Assembly (NCBI GenBank): GCA_002704045.1
Contig: PAFF01000031.1
Coordinates: 1-11,845, forward strand
Source of the DNA: Fidelibacterota bacterium
Lineage (GTDB): Bacteria > Fidelibacterota > Marinisomatia > SCGC-AAA003-L08 > GCA-002704045
Reading direction: 5' to 3'
DNA: 11,845 nucleotides
The position numbers were made by a program, and so were the translations under genes. Shown here one piece after another: positions 1 to 7,716 of this stretch (positions are counted from its first letter, which is position 1; every line of letters begins with the position of its first letter). The notes under the pieces were generated by a model. That model had not been told where the DNA came from. It saw only the letters and a program-made list of their open reading frames with translations, and ran no database searches.

Positions 1-1
1 A

Positions 2-901
2 ACTACAGCAATTAATGAAATCATACGATCTTTAAAATTGCAACCTGGAGATGAAATAATATCTACTGATCACGAATACGGAGCTATGGATAAAGCATGG
101 GAGTTTGTAACCGAAAAAACAGGTTCAAGTTATAAAAATATTAAATTACCATTTCCAATAGAGTCTGAAGAGGATATTACCTCTACTTTGATAAATAATT
201 GTTCAGATAAAACGAAAGTATTATTTATTAGTCACATTACAAGTCCTACTGCTATTATATTTCCTGTTAAAGAATTGTGTGATTTTGCAAGAAAAAATAA
301 CATTATTACAATAATTGATGGAGCGCATGCTCCTGGACACATTGAATTAGATATAATGAATTTAAATCCAGATTACTATATTGGGACTTGTCATAAATGG
401 TTATGTACTCCTAAGGGTGTAAGTTTTTTATATGTGAACAAAGAAATCCAAAATAAATTGGATCCTTTAATTATTGGTTGGGGTTGGAGAGATAGCGAAA
501 CAAAACTTTCAAATTTTCAAAGTAACCATCAATGGTGGGGTACTAGGGATATGTCCTCTTATTTCTGTATACCTTTAGCAATAATGATTCATCAGGAAAA
601 AGACATGATTAGTTCCAGAATTCAATGTTTGAGTAGGATTCCAATGATTCGTAAGGAAATTAATGATATCACAAAGCAATCTAATATATGTCCAAATAAA
701 ATGTTAGGTCATATGGCTTCAATGATAATCCCTATTGAAAATCACGTAGATATTAAAAATAAATTAATAAACGATTATAATATCGAAATTCCGATATTTA
801 ATTGGAAAGGTAAAAATTTACTAAGGGTATCGTATTACCTTTATAATCAGAAAAAAGATATAAATTATCTAATAAAATCTTTGAAAGAAATTTTAAGTTA
901 G
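2..901 (+). CDS. Class V aminotransferase, isopenicillin-N-epimerase-like (5' end missing)
   Basis: This is the C-terminal part of a PLP-dependent fold-type I enzyme of the class V (IscS/CefD-like) group. The reading frame is open from base 2, so the true start lies before the window; the TTG at 38 falls inside the conserved stretch SLKLQPGDEI and is not a start. Visible landmarks are the STDHEYGA segment, the cofactor-binding motif DGAHAPGH (Asp codon at 317-319, expected to pair with the pyridine nitrogen) and the motif TCHKWLCTPKG, whose Lys (codon 395-397) should form the Schiff base with PLP. The CHKWLCTPKG and WGWRD style resembles proteins annotated as isopenicillin N epimerase in many bacteria that make no beta-lactams. 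The real reaction (racemase, desulfurase, lyase or transaminase) cannot be told from sequence. The stop TAG directly abuts the ATG of the exporter gene, which suggests co-transcription. Family assignment is firm; the substrate is unknown. Confidence 0.88.
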   Translation, partial: TTAINEIIRSLKLQPGDEIISTDHEYGAMDKAWEFVTEKTGSSYKNIKLPFPIESEEDITSTLINNCSDKTKVLFISHITSPTAIIFPVKELCDFARKNNIITIIDGAHAPGHIELDIMNLNPDYYIGTCHKWLCTPKGVSFLYVNKEIQNKLDPLIIGWGWRDSETKLSNFQSNHQWWGTRDMSSYFCIPLAIMIHQEKDMISSRIQCLSRIPMIRKEINDITKQSNICPNKMLGHMASMIIPIENHVDIKNKLINDYNIEIPIFNWKGKNLLRVSYYLYNQKKDINYLIKSLKEILS

Positions 902-3145
902 ATGTTACCAGAAGTAATTAGCAGAATGATTTTAAAACATTACAAATTTTTATTATTTGTAATCATAAGTATTACTTGCTTTTTTGGATATAATGCTTTT
1001 TTATCAGAAAGAAAGATTATAACTGATTTTTCATTAGAACAATTATTTCCAGACAAAGATCCCGATAAAGATATTTATGAACAATTACAAAAAGATTTTC
1101 CAAAAGAAGAATCAAATCTTTTTATAGTATATGAATGTGATAATTGCCTTAGTCAGAATTCACTTAACCAATTATTAAATATTACTGAAGATCTATCTTT
1201 TATTGATGGCGTTGAGGAAGTTAATAGTATTTTAACGTTTATTGATCAAGACTTCGATGATTACAGTGAAAATGAATGGGAAGAAGAAGCAAAAGATATT
1301 ATTAAAAATCCTGCATTAGAAAATGTATTTATAGCTAAAAACGGATATGTAAATAATATCATTGTTAAATTAGAAAACTATATTGATGATCATGATTCAA
1401 GAAAGCCTGTTTTGAATCAAGTCTATAAGGTTTTAGATGTTTACAATATAGAATATTATTTGGCTGGTATACCATTTATAAGAACGGAATATGTTGAGTT
1501 TGTAATGGCAGAGAGAGATATTTTCATTCCAATAGCTTTCATTGTTGCATCCTTAGTTTTATATTATGTTTTTAGACAAATAAAATCTGTAGTTATATCT
1601 CTAGTTGCAATTGGTATAACTTTAGTTTGGGTTTGTGGAATAATGGCATTTTTAAACGTAAGTATCAATGTTATTTCCTATCTTATATTTAATTTATTAA
1701 CAATTATTGGAGTATCAGATTGTATTCATATATTAATAAAATATCATGAAAATTTAAAAAATGGTTTTAACAAAAATAATGCAATCATTAATGTTATAAA
1801 AGAGATTGGATATGCATTGTTTTTGACAAGTTTTACTACTGCTATAGGTTTTTTCTCTTTGTGCTTAACAAATATTAAAATAATTAGAGAATTTGGACTA
1901 TTGGTTGGTATTGGTGCTATTTTGATGTTTTGTATAACTATTGTATTAATACCTATAATTTTAAATCTTATTAAGCTGCCGAGCAAAAAACATATAGATA
2001 GATTAGTGAGAGGAGGGAGATTGCAACTTGCATCCTCTCTTAATAATTGGATTATAAACCATCCAAAACGTATTTTAGTAACGTCATTCTTCATAATTTT
2101 ATTTTCAATTTTTGGAATTTCCAGAATCAGTGATGACTCATCAATTTTCGATGATTTTAGACCTGGTAACAATATTTATGATTCGGTAAAATTTGTGGAT
2201 AAAAATTTAGGCGGTGTTTTCCCATTAGAAATAATTATTGAAACTGATAGAAATAAAGGTTTGCTCGATCCCGAGCTTCTTTTTAAAGTAGAAGAATTTC
2301 AGGACAGTATTAAAAAAATATATTCAATTGGTTCTGCTAAATCATATACTGATATTTTCAAAGTATTTAATAAAGAATTTAATGATCAGTATTCATTACC
2401 AACATCATATGAAGACATTATTTCCTACACAGCTATTGACGAAGAGGCATTTAATGCTTTTATTTTGTCAAATCATAAAAAAGGTAAAATAACGTGTAGA
2501 GCAATCGCTGGTAAAACAAGTGATGCAGATAATACAAAAAAAATAGTTCAAGAACTAGCTACTAAAATTTTGCCACAAGATTGTAAAGTTGCAGTATCTG
2601 GAAGTATCATTGTAATGTTGAAATCAAATAAATATATGGTACAAAATTTAATGACGAGTTTCATTGTAGCTTCAATAGTAATTTTCTTTTCTATGATGTT
2701 TTTGTTTGGTTCAAAGAGGTTAGCATTATTAGCCATTTTACCTAATATAATTCCATTAATGTTTGCTGGTGGTATTATGGGTATTTTTAATATAGTTCTT
2801 AGACCATCAACAGCTATGACTTTTTCAATTGCTTTGGGTATTGCAGTAGATGATACTATTCACTTTTTAGCTAGATTTCGCCAAGAGTTTATTAAAAATA
2901 AAGGTGACTACAGCAAAGCTATAACAAAATCATTATTGACAACCGGGAAAGCAATTATTAGTACAACGATTGTAATTTCTTTGGGATTTATCGTATTATT
3001 ATTTTCACAATATGTACCAAATTTTGAATTTGGTTTATTAGGAACTATAATTTTAATAATGGCATTAGGAGGATCTTTGGTTTTATTACCAGTTTTGATA
3101 CTTTTACTTAAACCTAAATTTGGATTTTTAGTTAAAAATGATTGA
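902..3145 (+). CDS. RND-superfamily (MMPL/COG1033-like) membrane exporter
   Basis: The 747-residue protein shows the duplicated RND layout. There is one membrane helix at about 15-33, an extracytoplasmic domain at about 34-205 and five helices at about 207-356. A second copy follows: a helix at about 390-406, an extracytoplasmic domain at about 410-580 and five helices at about 583-736. The fourth helix of each half carries the typical acidic motif: GVSDCIHILIKYHE at 270-283 and GIAVDDTIHFLARFRQE at 646-662. Asp273 and Asp650/Asp651 are the likely proton-relay residues. The size and DDTIHF signature fit the predicted RND exporters of COG1033 (MMPL, HpnN and Patched relatives), which mostly move lipids or hydrophobic molecules through the inner membrane using the proton gradient. 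The first periplasmic domain has a Cys-X-X-Cys pair (C79, C82). The ATG follows the preceding TAG with no gap and no clear Shine-Dalgarno, so translation is probably coupled. The 3' end overlaps the next gene by 8 bases. The cargo is unknown. Confidence 0.9.
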   Translation: MLPEVISRMILKHYKFLLFVIISITCFFGYNAFLSERKIITDFSLEQLFPDKDPDKDIYEQLQKDFPKEESNLFIVYECDNCLSQNSLNQLLNITEDLSFIDGVEEVNSILTFIDQDFDDYSENEWEEEAKDIIKNPALENVFIAKNGYVNNIIVKLENYIDDHDSRKPVLNQVYKVLDVYNIEYYLAGIPFIRTEYVEFVMAERDIFIPIAFIVASLVLYYVFRQIKSVVISLVAIGITLVWVCGIMAFLNVSINVISYLIFNLLTIIGVSDCIHILIKYHENLKNGFNKNNAIINVIKEIGYALFLTSFTTAIGFFSLCLTNIKIIREFGLLVGIGAILMFCITIVLIPIILNLIKLPSKKHIDRLVRGGRLQLASSLNNWIINHPKRILVTSFFIILFSIFGISRISDDSSIFDDFRPGNNIYDSVKFVDKNLGGVFPLEIIIETDRNKGLLDPELLFKVEEFQDSIKKIYSIGSAKSYTDIFKVFNKEFNDQYSLPTSYEDIISYTAIDEEAFNAFILSNHKKGKITCRAIAGKTSDADNTKKIVQELATKILPQDCKVAVSGSIIVMLKSNKYMVQNLMTSFIVASIVIFFSMMFLFGSKRLALLAILPNIIPLMFAGGIMGIFNIVLRPSTAMTFSIALGIAVDDTIHFLARFRQEFIKNKGDYSKAITKSLLTTGKAIISTTIVISLGFIVLLFSQYVPNFEFGLLGTIILIMALGGSLVLLPVLILLLKPKFGFLVKND

Positions 3146-4127
3146 AATACCTACTATTTTTAAAGATGTTGATGTAAAAAAAAATCTCTTAATTAAAAAA
3201 AAAGTTGGAATAATTGGGTATGGTAATCAAGGTAGAGCTCAAGCACTAAATTTAAGAGACAGTAAGATCACAATTAAAATAGGTCTTAGAAAAAATAGTA
3301 AATCTGCTGATTTGGTAGTAAAAGATGGTTTAGATTTTCTTGAAATCCCGAATTTAGTTAAATGGGCTGATGTTATTGCTATTCTCATTCCTGATGAAAT
3401 AATGTCAAATGTTTATGAAGATCATATAAAACCTCACTTAAATAAAAATCAATTACTTCTGTTTTCTCATGGATTCAATATTCATTATAAACATATTTTA
3501 ACACCTGAATATGTTGATGTCGTTCTTGTTGCCCCAAGTGGTCCAGGTAAAATGGTAAGAGAAAAATATGAAATTGGGAAAGGAATTCCTAATTTATTGG
3601 CAATTCATAATGATTATTCATCACAAGCTTTTGATATAATGCTTTCTTATAGTTACAATATAGGAGGTACTAAAATTGGAGCAATAAAATCATCATTTAA
3701 AGAAGAATGCGAAACAGATTTATTTGGTGAGCAAGTTGTGCTTTGTGGTGGTATACCAAAACTTATTAAGATGGCATTTAATACATTGGTTAAATCTGGA
3801 TATCAGCCAGTCGTAGCATGGTTTGTGTGTTTTTATGAAGTTAAATTAATTGTTGATTTATTTTTTGAAAAAGGTTTTGATTATATGAATGAATCAATTA
3901 GTGATACAGCTGAATTCGGTGGATATAAAGTGGGAGATATAATTTTTGATAAAGAATTGAATGATAGAATGAAAAATATTTTGCAAGACATCCAATCAGG
4001 TAATTTTAATAAAGAATGGTCAAAAGAATCTAAGATGGGATATAAAGAATTAATGAAAATGAGATTAGCTGACCGAAACTCTTTGATTGAAAAAACTACT
4101 CAATTTATAATTAAAAAGCTTAATTGA
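3138..4127 (+). CDS. Ketol-acid reductoisomerase (IlvC) family protein with substituted active-site residues
   Basis: The 329-residue protein aligns by eye along its whole length with class I (short) KARI, the NADPH enzyme of valine/isoleucine synthesis. The Rossmann motif GYGNQG is at 27-32, and GLRKNSKSAD at 49-58 carries the Ser/Arg pattern typical of NADPH use. SHGFNIH is at 110-116 (H111 matches the active-site His), ETDLFGEQ at 192-199 (D194 and E198 match metal ligands) and SISDTAEFGG at 253-262 (S255 matches the substrate Ser). Two expected residues are changed. The motif VAPKGPG reads VAPSGPG, with S134 (codon AGT, 3537-3539) replacing the active-site Lys. YFECLHELK reads WFVCFYEVK, with V230 (codon GTG, 3825-3827) replacing one metal-binding Glu; the second, E234, is kept. 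These residues matter in characterised KARIs, so the reaction may be lost or altered. The gene sits in an apparent operon with an aminotransferase and an exporter and not with ilvB/ilvN/ilvD, which also argues for a different role. An automatic pipeline would call it ilvC; the symbol is withheld on purpose. Confidence 0.85.
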   Translation: MIEIPTIFKDVDVKKNLLIKKKVGIIGYGNQGRAQALNLRDSKITIKIGLRKNSKSADLVVKDGLDFLEIPNLVKWADVIAILIPDEIMSNVYEDHIKPHLNKNQLLLFSHGFNIHYKHILTPEYVDVVLVAPSGPGKMVREKYEIGKGIPNLLAIHNDYSSQAFDIMLSYSYNIGGTKIGAIKSSFKEECETDLFGEQVVLCGGIPKLIKMAFNTLVKSGYQPVVAWFVCFYEVKLIVDLFFEKGFDYMNESISDTAEFGGYKVGDIIFDKELNDRMKNILQDIQSGNFNKEWSKESKMGYKELMKMRLADRNSLIEKTTQFIIKKLN

Positions 4128-5245
4128 TTTATTTTAGTAAAAAATATTTTTTTTTATTAGTACTTATAGTTTTTCCTACATCTCAAAATTTAAAAATTGA
4201 TGAATCTATACAAAATGGAATATATGATCTTTATAGCTATAATTTTTTCAGTTCAACAAAACATCTAAATACTGTTTTAGATTTAGACCAATCTAATGCC
4301 ATAGCGCCTTTTTTATTAATTGTAAATGATTGGCTAATGAATCAAACCGAATTTGGCTATAATGAATCATATGAGGCAATTATATCGGGAGTTGAAAATA
4401 CAATACCCAGATATAAATCATTGATTTCAGATTATCCAAACAAAGCAGAATATTATTTGTTTTTAGGTAGTACTTATGGTCTGAAAGCCAGAGTTTCTTT
4501 AGCTTCAAAAGACTGGTTAGATGTTTTATATTCCGGTTATGCTGGAATTAAATATATTAAACAAGCCAAAAAAATGGATTCTACATTGCATGACGTAAAC
4601 TTATCAATTGGATTACTTGAGTATTTTTTGTGCATTAGTTCAGTACCTATTCAATTTGTTGGTAAGGTTATGGGATTTAAATGTGATTGTGAAGTTGGTA
4701 AAGAAAATCTCGAACTAGCTTTAAAAGAATCAAAATATGCTTGGATTGAATCTGCTAATATTTTATCATATATTTACTTATATTTTGAAAGAGATTATGA
4801 TAATGCATTGAGAACATCTAGTCTTTTAGTAGATAATTTCCCAGATCATCCATTATTTATTTTTTTAAAAGCTGAATCTCTTGCAAAGAGCAACAGGTGG
4901 GATGAAGTAAATAAAATTTTACCTAAGCTTGAACAGATTGTTAAAAATAATAAACTTTTATTAAAGAACGAAGTAGAATTAAAATTGAAGCATATATATG
5001 TATTGAAGGCATTTAATAATGAAAATTATAATTATGTTATTCAAGAGACAAACTGGATGATTGAAAATTATAAAATGGAATTTGATTGGCTATTGGGTTT
5101 TGCTTATATGATAAGAGGTAAAACTTTTGATAAATTAGGTATGGATGAAATGGCACTAAAAAATTATAAATTAGTCTTGAAATTAAATAATTATTTCCCA
5201 GAAATTGACGAGGCAAAAAGAATAATAAAGACACGTTTAAATTAA
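4124..5245 (+). CDS. Exported TPR-repeat protein of unknown function
   Basis: This 373-residue protein starts at TTG, which overlaps the previous stop (TTGA). An in-frame TAA immediately upstream (4121-4123) rules out a longer form, and no ATG lies nearby, so TTG is the only sensible start. The N-terminus has two lysines (6-7) followed by a hydrophobic stretch at about 9-18 and then PTSQN, which looks like a Sec signal peptide. No lipobox cysteine is seen. The rest is predicted to be nearly all helical, with tetratricopeptide-type helix pairs recognisable at about 35-60, 105-150, 210-240, 243-272 and 325-355. The last of these, with ALKNYKLVLKLN, is the clearest. A CDC motif at 187-189 lies in the middle segment. 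TPR proteins of this kind usually act as periplasmic or envelope scaffolds. Its place behind the exporter suggests an envelope role, but no specific function can be assigned. Confidence 0.8.
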   Translation: MIYFSKKYFFLLVLIVFPTSQNLKIDESIQNGIYDLYSYNFFSSTKHLNTVLDLDQSNAIAPFLLIVNDWLMNQTEFGYNESYEAIISGVENTIPRYKSLISDYPNKAEYYLFLGSTYGLKARVSLASKDWLDVLYSGYAGIKYIKQAKKMDSTLHDVNLSIGLLEYFLCISSVPIQFVGKVMGFKCDCEVGKENLELALKESKYAWIESANILSYIYLYFERDYDNALRTSSLLVDNFPDHPLFIFLKAESLAKSNRWDEVNKILPKLEQIVKNNKLLLKNEVELKLKHIYVLKAFNNENYNYVIQETNWMIENYKMEFDWLLGFAYMIRGKTFDKLGMDEMALKNYKLVLKLNNYFPEIDEAKRIIKTRLN

Positions 5246-5247
5246 AA

Positions 5248-7167
5248 ATGATATATTGCAATAGCTTGTTTAAATATGAAAGACGTAAAACAAATGATGT
5301 TCAAATTGGAGACGTCTCATTAGGTAGTAATTTCCCTATACGTTTACAATCCATGACTACTACTGATACTATGGATACTTTAGGAACTGTTAATCAATCT
5401 ATTAAAATGATAGATGCAGGATCAGACTATGTTCGAATAACAGCTCCAAGTATAAAAGAAGCTAAAAATTTAAGTAATATAAAAGAAGAGTTAGTTAAAA
5501 AAGGATATAACACGCCATTAATTGCTGATATTCATTTCACTCCTAACGCTGCTGAAATTGCAGCAAGAATTGTTGAAAAAGTTAGAATAAATCCAGGTAA
5601 TTATGCTGATACTAAAAAATTTAATTTTATTTCATATTCAGATCAAGAATATGAAAATGAAATTGAAAGAATAAGTAAAAGATTTAAACCCTTAATTCAT
5701 ATATGCAAGGAATATGGTACTGCAATGCGAATAGGGACAAACCATGGGTCTTTATCAGACAGAATTATGAGTAGGTATGGTGATACGCCACTTGGTATGG
5801 TTGAATCTGCCTTAGAATTTCTAAGAATATGTAAAAATGAAAATTTTCATAACATAGTTTTATCAATGAAATCTAGTAATCCAATTGTTATGGTAGAAGC
5901 ATATAGACTTTTAGTTAATAGAATGAATTTAGAAAATATGCATTATCCACTGCATTTAGGAGTAACAGAAGCAGGTGAGGGTGAGGATGGAAGGATAAAA
6001 TCATCTGTTGGTATTGGAACTTTACTTGAAGATGGAATAGGTGATACAGTAAGAGTATCTTTGACTGAAGAACCAGAATTTGAAATTCCTGTAGCAAAAT
6101 CTTTAGTAAATAGGTACTTACAACGAACTGAACATAAAAAAATCAAAAAAATACCGATTAATCCAATAAACCCATTTGAATATAAACCTAGAGATACATA
6201 CAAATTATTAAATATAGGGTCTGAAAACGTTCCAAGGGTAATTCTTGATTTAAGTGATGAGAATGAAAAAGAATTATTTAATTCTATCCAACAAATTGGA
6301 TATAAATATGTTGAAAAAAATGACAAATGGGAAATTAGCGAAATGGGAGCTGATTTTATTTATTTGGGTAATAATAAAATTAATTTTAAAATCCCCGGAA
6401 CTTTAGGCGTAATTCAAAACATTAATATGTGGGACAAAAATAATAAATTTTCATTTCCATTAATAACTAAAAAAGATATTAAAAAAAATGATTTAGAGTT
6501 GAGTGACAAGTTGAATTTTCTTGAAATTTATGCTGATGAATCAATCAATAAAATTATTGAATTTATTAAAAATCACCCTTCATTAGTTTTGATTTTAAAA
6601 ACTAATAATTCACATGGTTTAGCCGAACAAAGATCTTTTATAATGAATATTATTAATAATAATCTTAAAATTCCAATTATAATATCGAGATCATATTCAA
6701 ATTTATCTGTTTCAGATTTTCAAATTTACGCCTCTACTGATTTAGGTGGTTTATTAGTTGATGGAATGGGTAACGGAATTTTTATATCAACGGTTAATTG
6801 CGGTCAATTAATAAATGTAAATAAATCATCGTTTGGTATTCTCCAGGCAACTAGGACTAGAATAACAAAAACAGAGTTTATTTCTTGTCCATCATGTGGT
6901 AGAACTTTATTTGATCTTCAGGAAGTAACAGCAAGAATTAGATTAAAAACTCAGCATTTGAAGGGATTAAAGATAGGTATTATGGGTTGTATTGTAAACG
7001 GACCTGGAGAAATGGCTGATGCTGACTATGGTTATGTTGGAACAGGTATAGGTAAAATATCTCTTTATAAAAAACAGGATGTGGTAAATAGAGATGTTCC
7101 AATGGATGAAGCAGATCAAGCATTAATAAATATAATTAAAGAAAACGGTGATTGGATTGACCCGTAG
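5248..7167 (+). CDS. ispG: 4-hydroxy-3-methylbut-2-en-1-yl diphosphate synthase, long (three-domain) form
   Basis: IspG (GcpE) converts 2-C-methyl-D-erythritol 2,4-cyclodiphosphate to HMBPP, the next-to-last step of the MEP isoprenoid pathway, using a [4Fe-4S] cluster in the cytosol. The N-terminal TIM-barrel part is clear: RLQSMTTTDT at about 32-41, VRINPGNYAD at 112-121 and LGVTEAGEGEDGRIKSS at about 237-253. The C-terminal cluster domain has CPSCGRTLFDL (C547, C550) and GCIVNGPGE (C581, with E588 as the conserved acidic residue). Between them, at about 300-520, lies a poorly conserved insert. At 639 residues it is far longer than the E. coli enzyme (about 370) and matches the three-domain type known from plants, Chlamydiae and Bacteroidetes/Chlorobi. 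The N-terminus (MIYCNSLFKYERRKT) resembles long-form relatives, which supports the ATG. The gene begins 2 bases after the TPR gene with no evident Shine-Dalgarno, so it is likely read through from upstream. Confidence 0.96.
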   Translation: MIYCNSLFKYERRKTNDVQIGDVSLGSNFPIRLQSMTTTDTMDTLGTVNQSIKMIDAGSDYVRITAPSIKEAKNLSNIKEELVKKGYNTPLIADIHFTPNAAEIAARIVEKVRINPGNYADTKKFNFISYSDQEYENEIERISKRFKPLIHICKEYGTAMRIGTNHGSLSDRIMSRYGDTPLGMVESALEFLRICKNENFHNIVLSMKSSNPIVMVEAYRLLVNRMNLENMHYPLHLGVTEAGEGEDGRIKSSVGIGTLLEDGIGDTVRVSLTEEPEFEIPVAKSLVNRYLQRTEHKKIKKIPINPINPFEYKPRDTYKLLNIGSENVPRVILDLSDENEKELFNSIQQIGYKYVEKNDKWEISEMGADFIYLGNNKINFKIPGTLGVIQNINMWDKNNKFSFPLITKKDIKKNDLELSDKLNFLEIYADESINKIIEFIKNHPSLVLILKTNNSHGLAEQRSFIMNIINNNLKIPIIISRSYSNLSVSDFQIYASTDLGGLLVDGMGNGIFISTVNCGQLINVNKSSFGILQATRTRITKTEFISCPSCGRTLFDLQEVTARIRLKTQHLKGLKIGIMGCIVNGPGEMADADYGYVGTGIGKISLYKKQDVVNRDVPMDEADQALINIIKENGDWIDP

Positions 7168-7178
7168 ATTGGAGTAGT

Positions 7179-7616
7179 ATGAAATTATTAATTAAAGTAA
7201 TTAGTCAAAAATCAAAAAATTATTATCATAACCATGGTCATTTTCATAAAGGCGATGCTGGGCTTGATTTGTATGTATTAGAAGATATGACATTTTTTCC
7301 GAGTGATACTAAAAAAATAAAATTTGGTATTACCTGTGAACCTGCTGATGGTAAGGCATATTATCTATTGCCAAGATCTAGTATTTCAAAAACACCTTTA
7401 AGAATGGCAAATTCTATTGGCTTGATAGATGGCGGTTATAGAGGTGAAATAATGGCTATTTGTGATAATATTAAGAATTTTGAATACAAACTTGAAGCAG
7501 GTACAAGATTATTTCAAATTGTATCTTCTGACTGTTCTCCAATTAGTTATGAATTAGTTGATGAATTATCCAATTCAACAAGAGGTGAAGGAGGCTTCGG
7601 CAGTACTGGGAAATAG
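7179..7616 (+). CDS. dut: dUTP diphosphatase (dUTPase), trimeric type
   Basis: The enzyme splits dUTP to dUMP and pyrophosphate, which keeps uracil out of DNA and supplies the thymidylate precursor. All five trimeric-dUTPase motifs are present in its 145 residues: GDAGLDL (25-31), LPRSSISK (64-71), ANSIGLIDGGYRGEI (77-91, with catalytic D84 and the uracil-side Y87), AGTRLFQIV (107-115) and the C-terminal arm TRGEGGFGSTG (134-144) that closes over the triphosphate. The stretch before motif 1 is histidine-rich (H17, H19, H21, H23), which is unusual but lies in a variable region. GGAG at 7171-7174 stands 4 bases before the ATG and fixes the start. It follows ispG by 11 bases and is probably the last gene of that transcript. 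No convincing terminator hairpin follows it. Confidence 0.95.
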   Translation: MKLLIKVISQKSKNYYHNHGHFHKGDAGLDLYVLEDMTFFPSDTKKIKFGITCEPADGKAYYLLPRSSISKTPLRMANSIGLIDGGYRGEIMAICDNIKNFEYKLEAGTRLFQIVSSDCSPISYELVDELSNSTRGEGGFGSTGK

Positions 7617-7716
7617 TAAAGCTGCCATAAAGACAGAAAAGTATAATTGGTATGAAGTTTGTCTTATTAAATGTATTAGTATTTATTTAACAATTAATTC
7701 ATAGAGGGAGAACACT
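7617..7716 (+). promoter_or_regulatory. Gap before groES, likely promoter region
   Basis: This is the only sizeable gap upstream of groES. A weak sigma-70-like pair can be drawn: TTGTCT at 7659-7664 and TTTATT at 7682-7687 with 17 bases between, each matching consensus only partly. No CIRCE operator (TTAGCACTC-N9-GAGTGCTAA) and no clear heat-shock sigma-factor box is present. The region is inferred to be regulatory from position; the exact promoter is uncertain. Confidence 0.3.
7704..7710 (+). promoter_or_regulatory. Ribosome binding site of groES
   Basis: GAGGGAG lies 6 bases before the groES ATG. It is one of the strongest Shine-Dalgarno sequences in the window, as expected for an abundant chaperonin, and it fixes the start at 7717. 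Confidence 0.8.

Noticed and set aside
779..798. Inverted repeat AATATCG / CGATATT with a 6-base loop
   Set aside because: It lies inside the aminotransferase coding region, is AT-rich and has no T run; chance is sufficient to explain it.
2..901. Beta-lactam biosynthesis suggested by isopenicillin-N-epimerase similarity
   Set aside because: No ACV synthetase, isopenicillin N synthase or other beta-lactam gene is present, and this label is widely given to class V aminotransferases of unknown substrate.
1744..2172. Open frame on the minus strand inside the exporter gene
   Set aside because: It lies wholly antisense to a clearly coding RND gene, shows no family motif and reflects AT-rich codon use on the other strand. 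The same applies to the minus-strand frames at 2548-2736, 5037-5261, 5915-6097, 5943-6326, 7821-8057 and 9091-9300.
7630..7665. Inverted repeat AAGACA / TGTCTT with 24 bases between, upstream of groES
   Set aside because: Six-base arms with a long loop are expected by chance in a gap of this size, and it matches no operator I know.
7617..7716. Terminator after dut
   Set aside because: No GC-rich stem followed by a T run can be drawn, so I do not claim one; some transcription may continue from dut into groESL.
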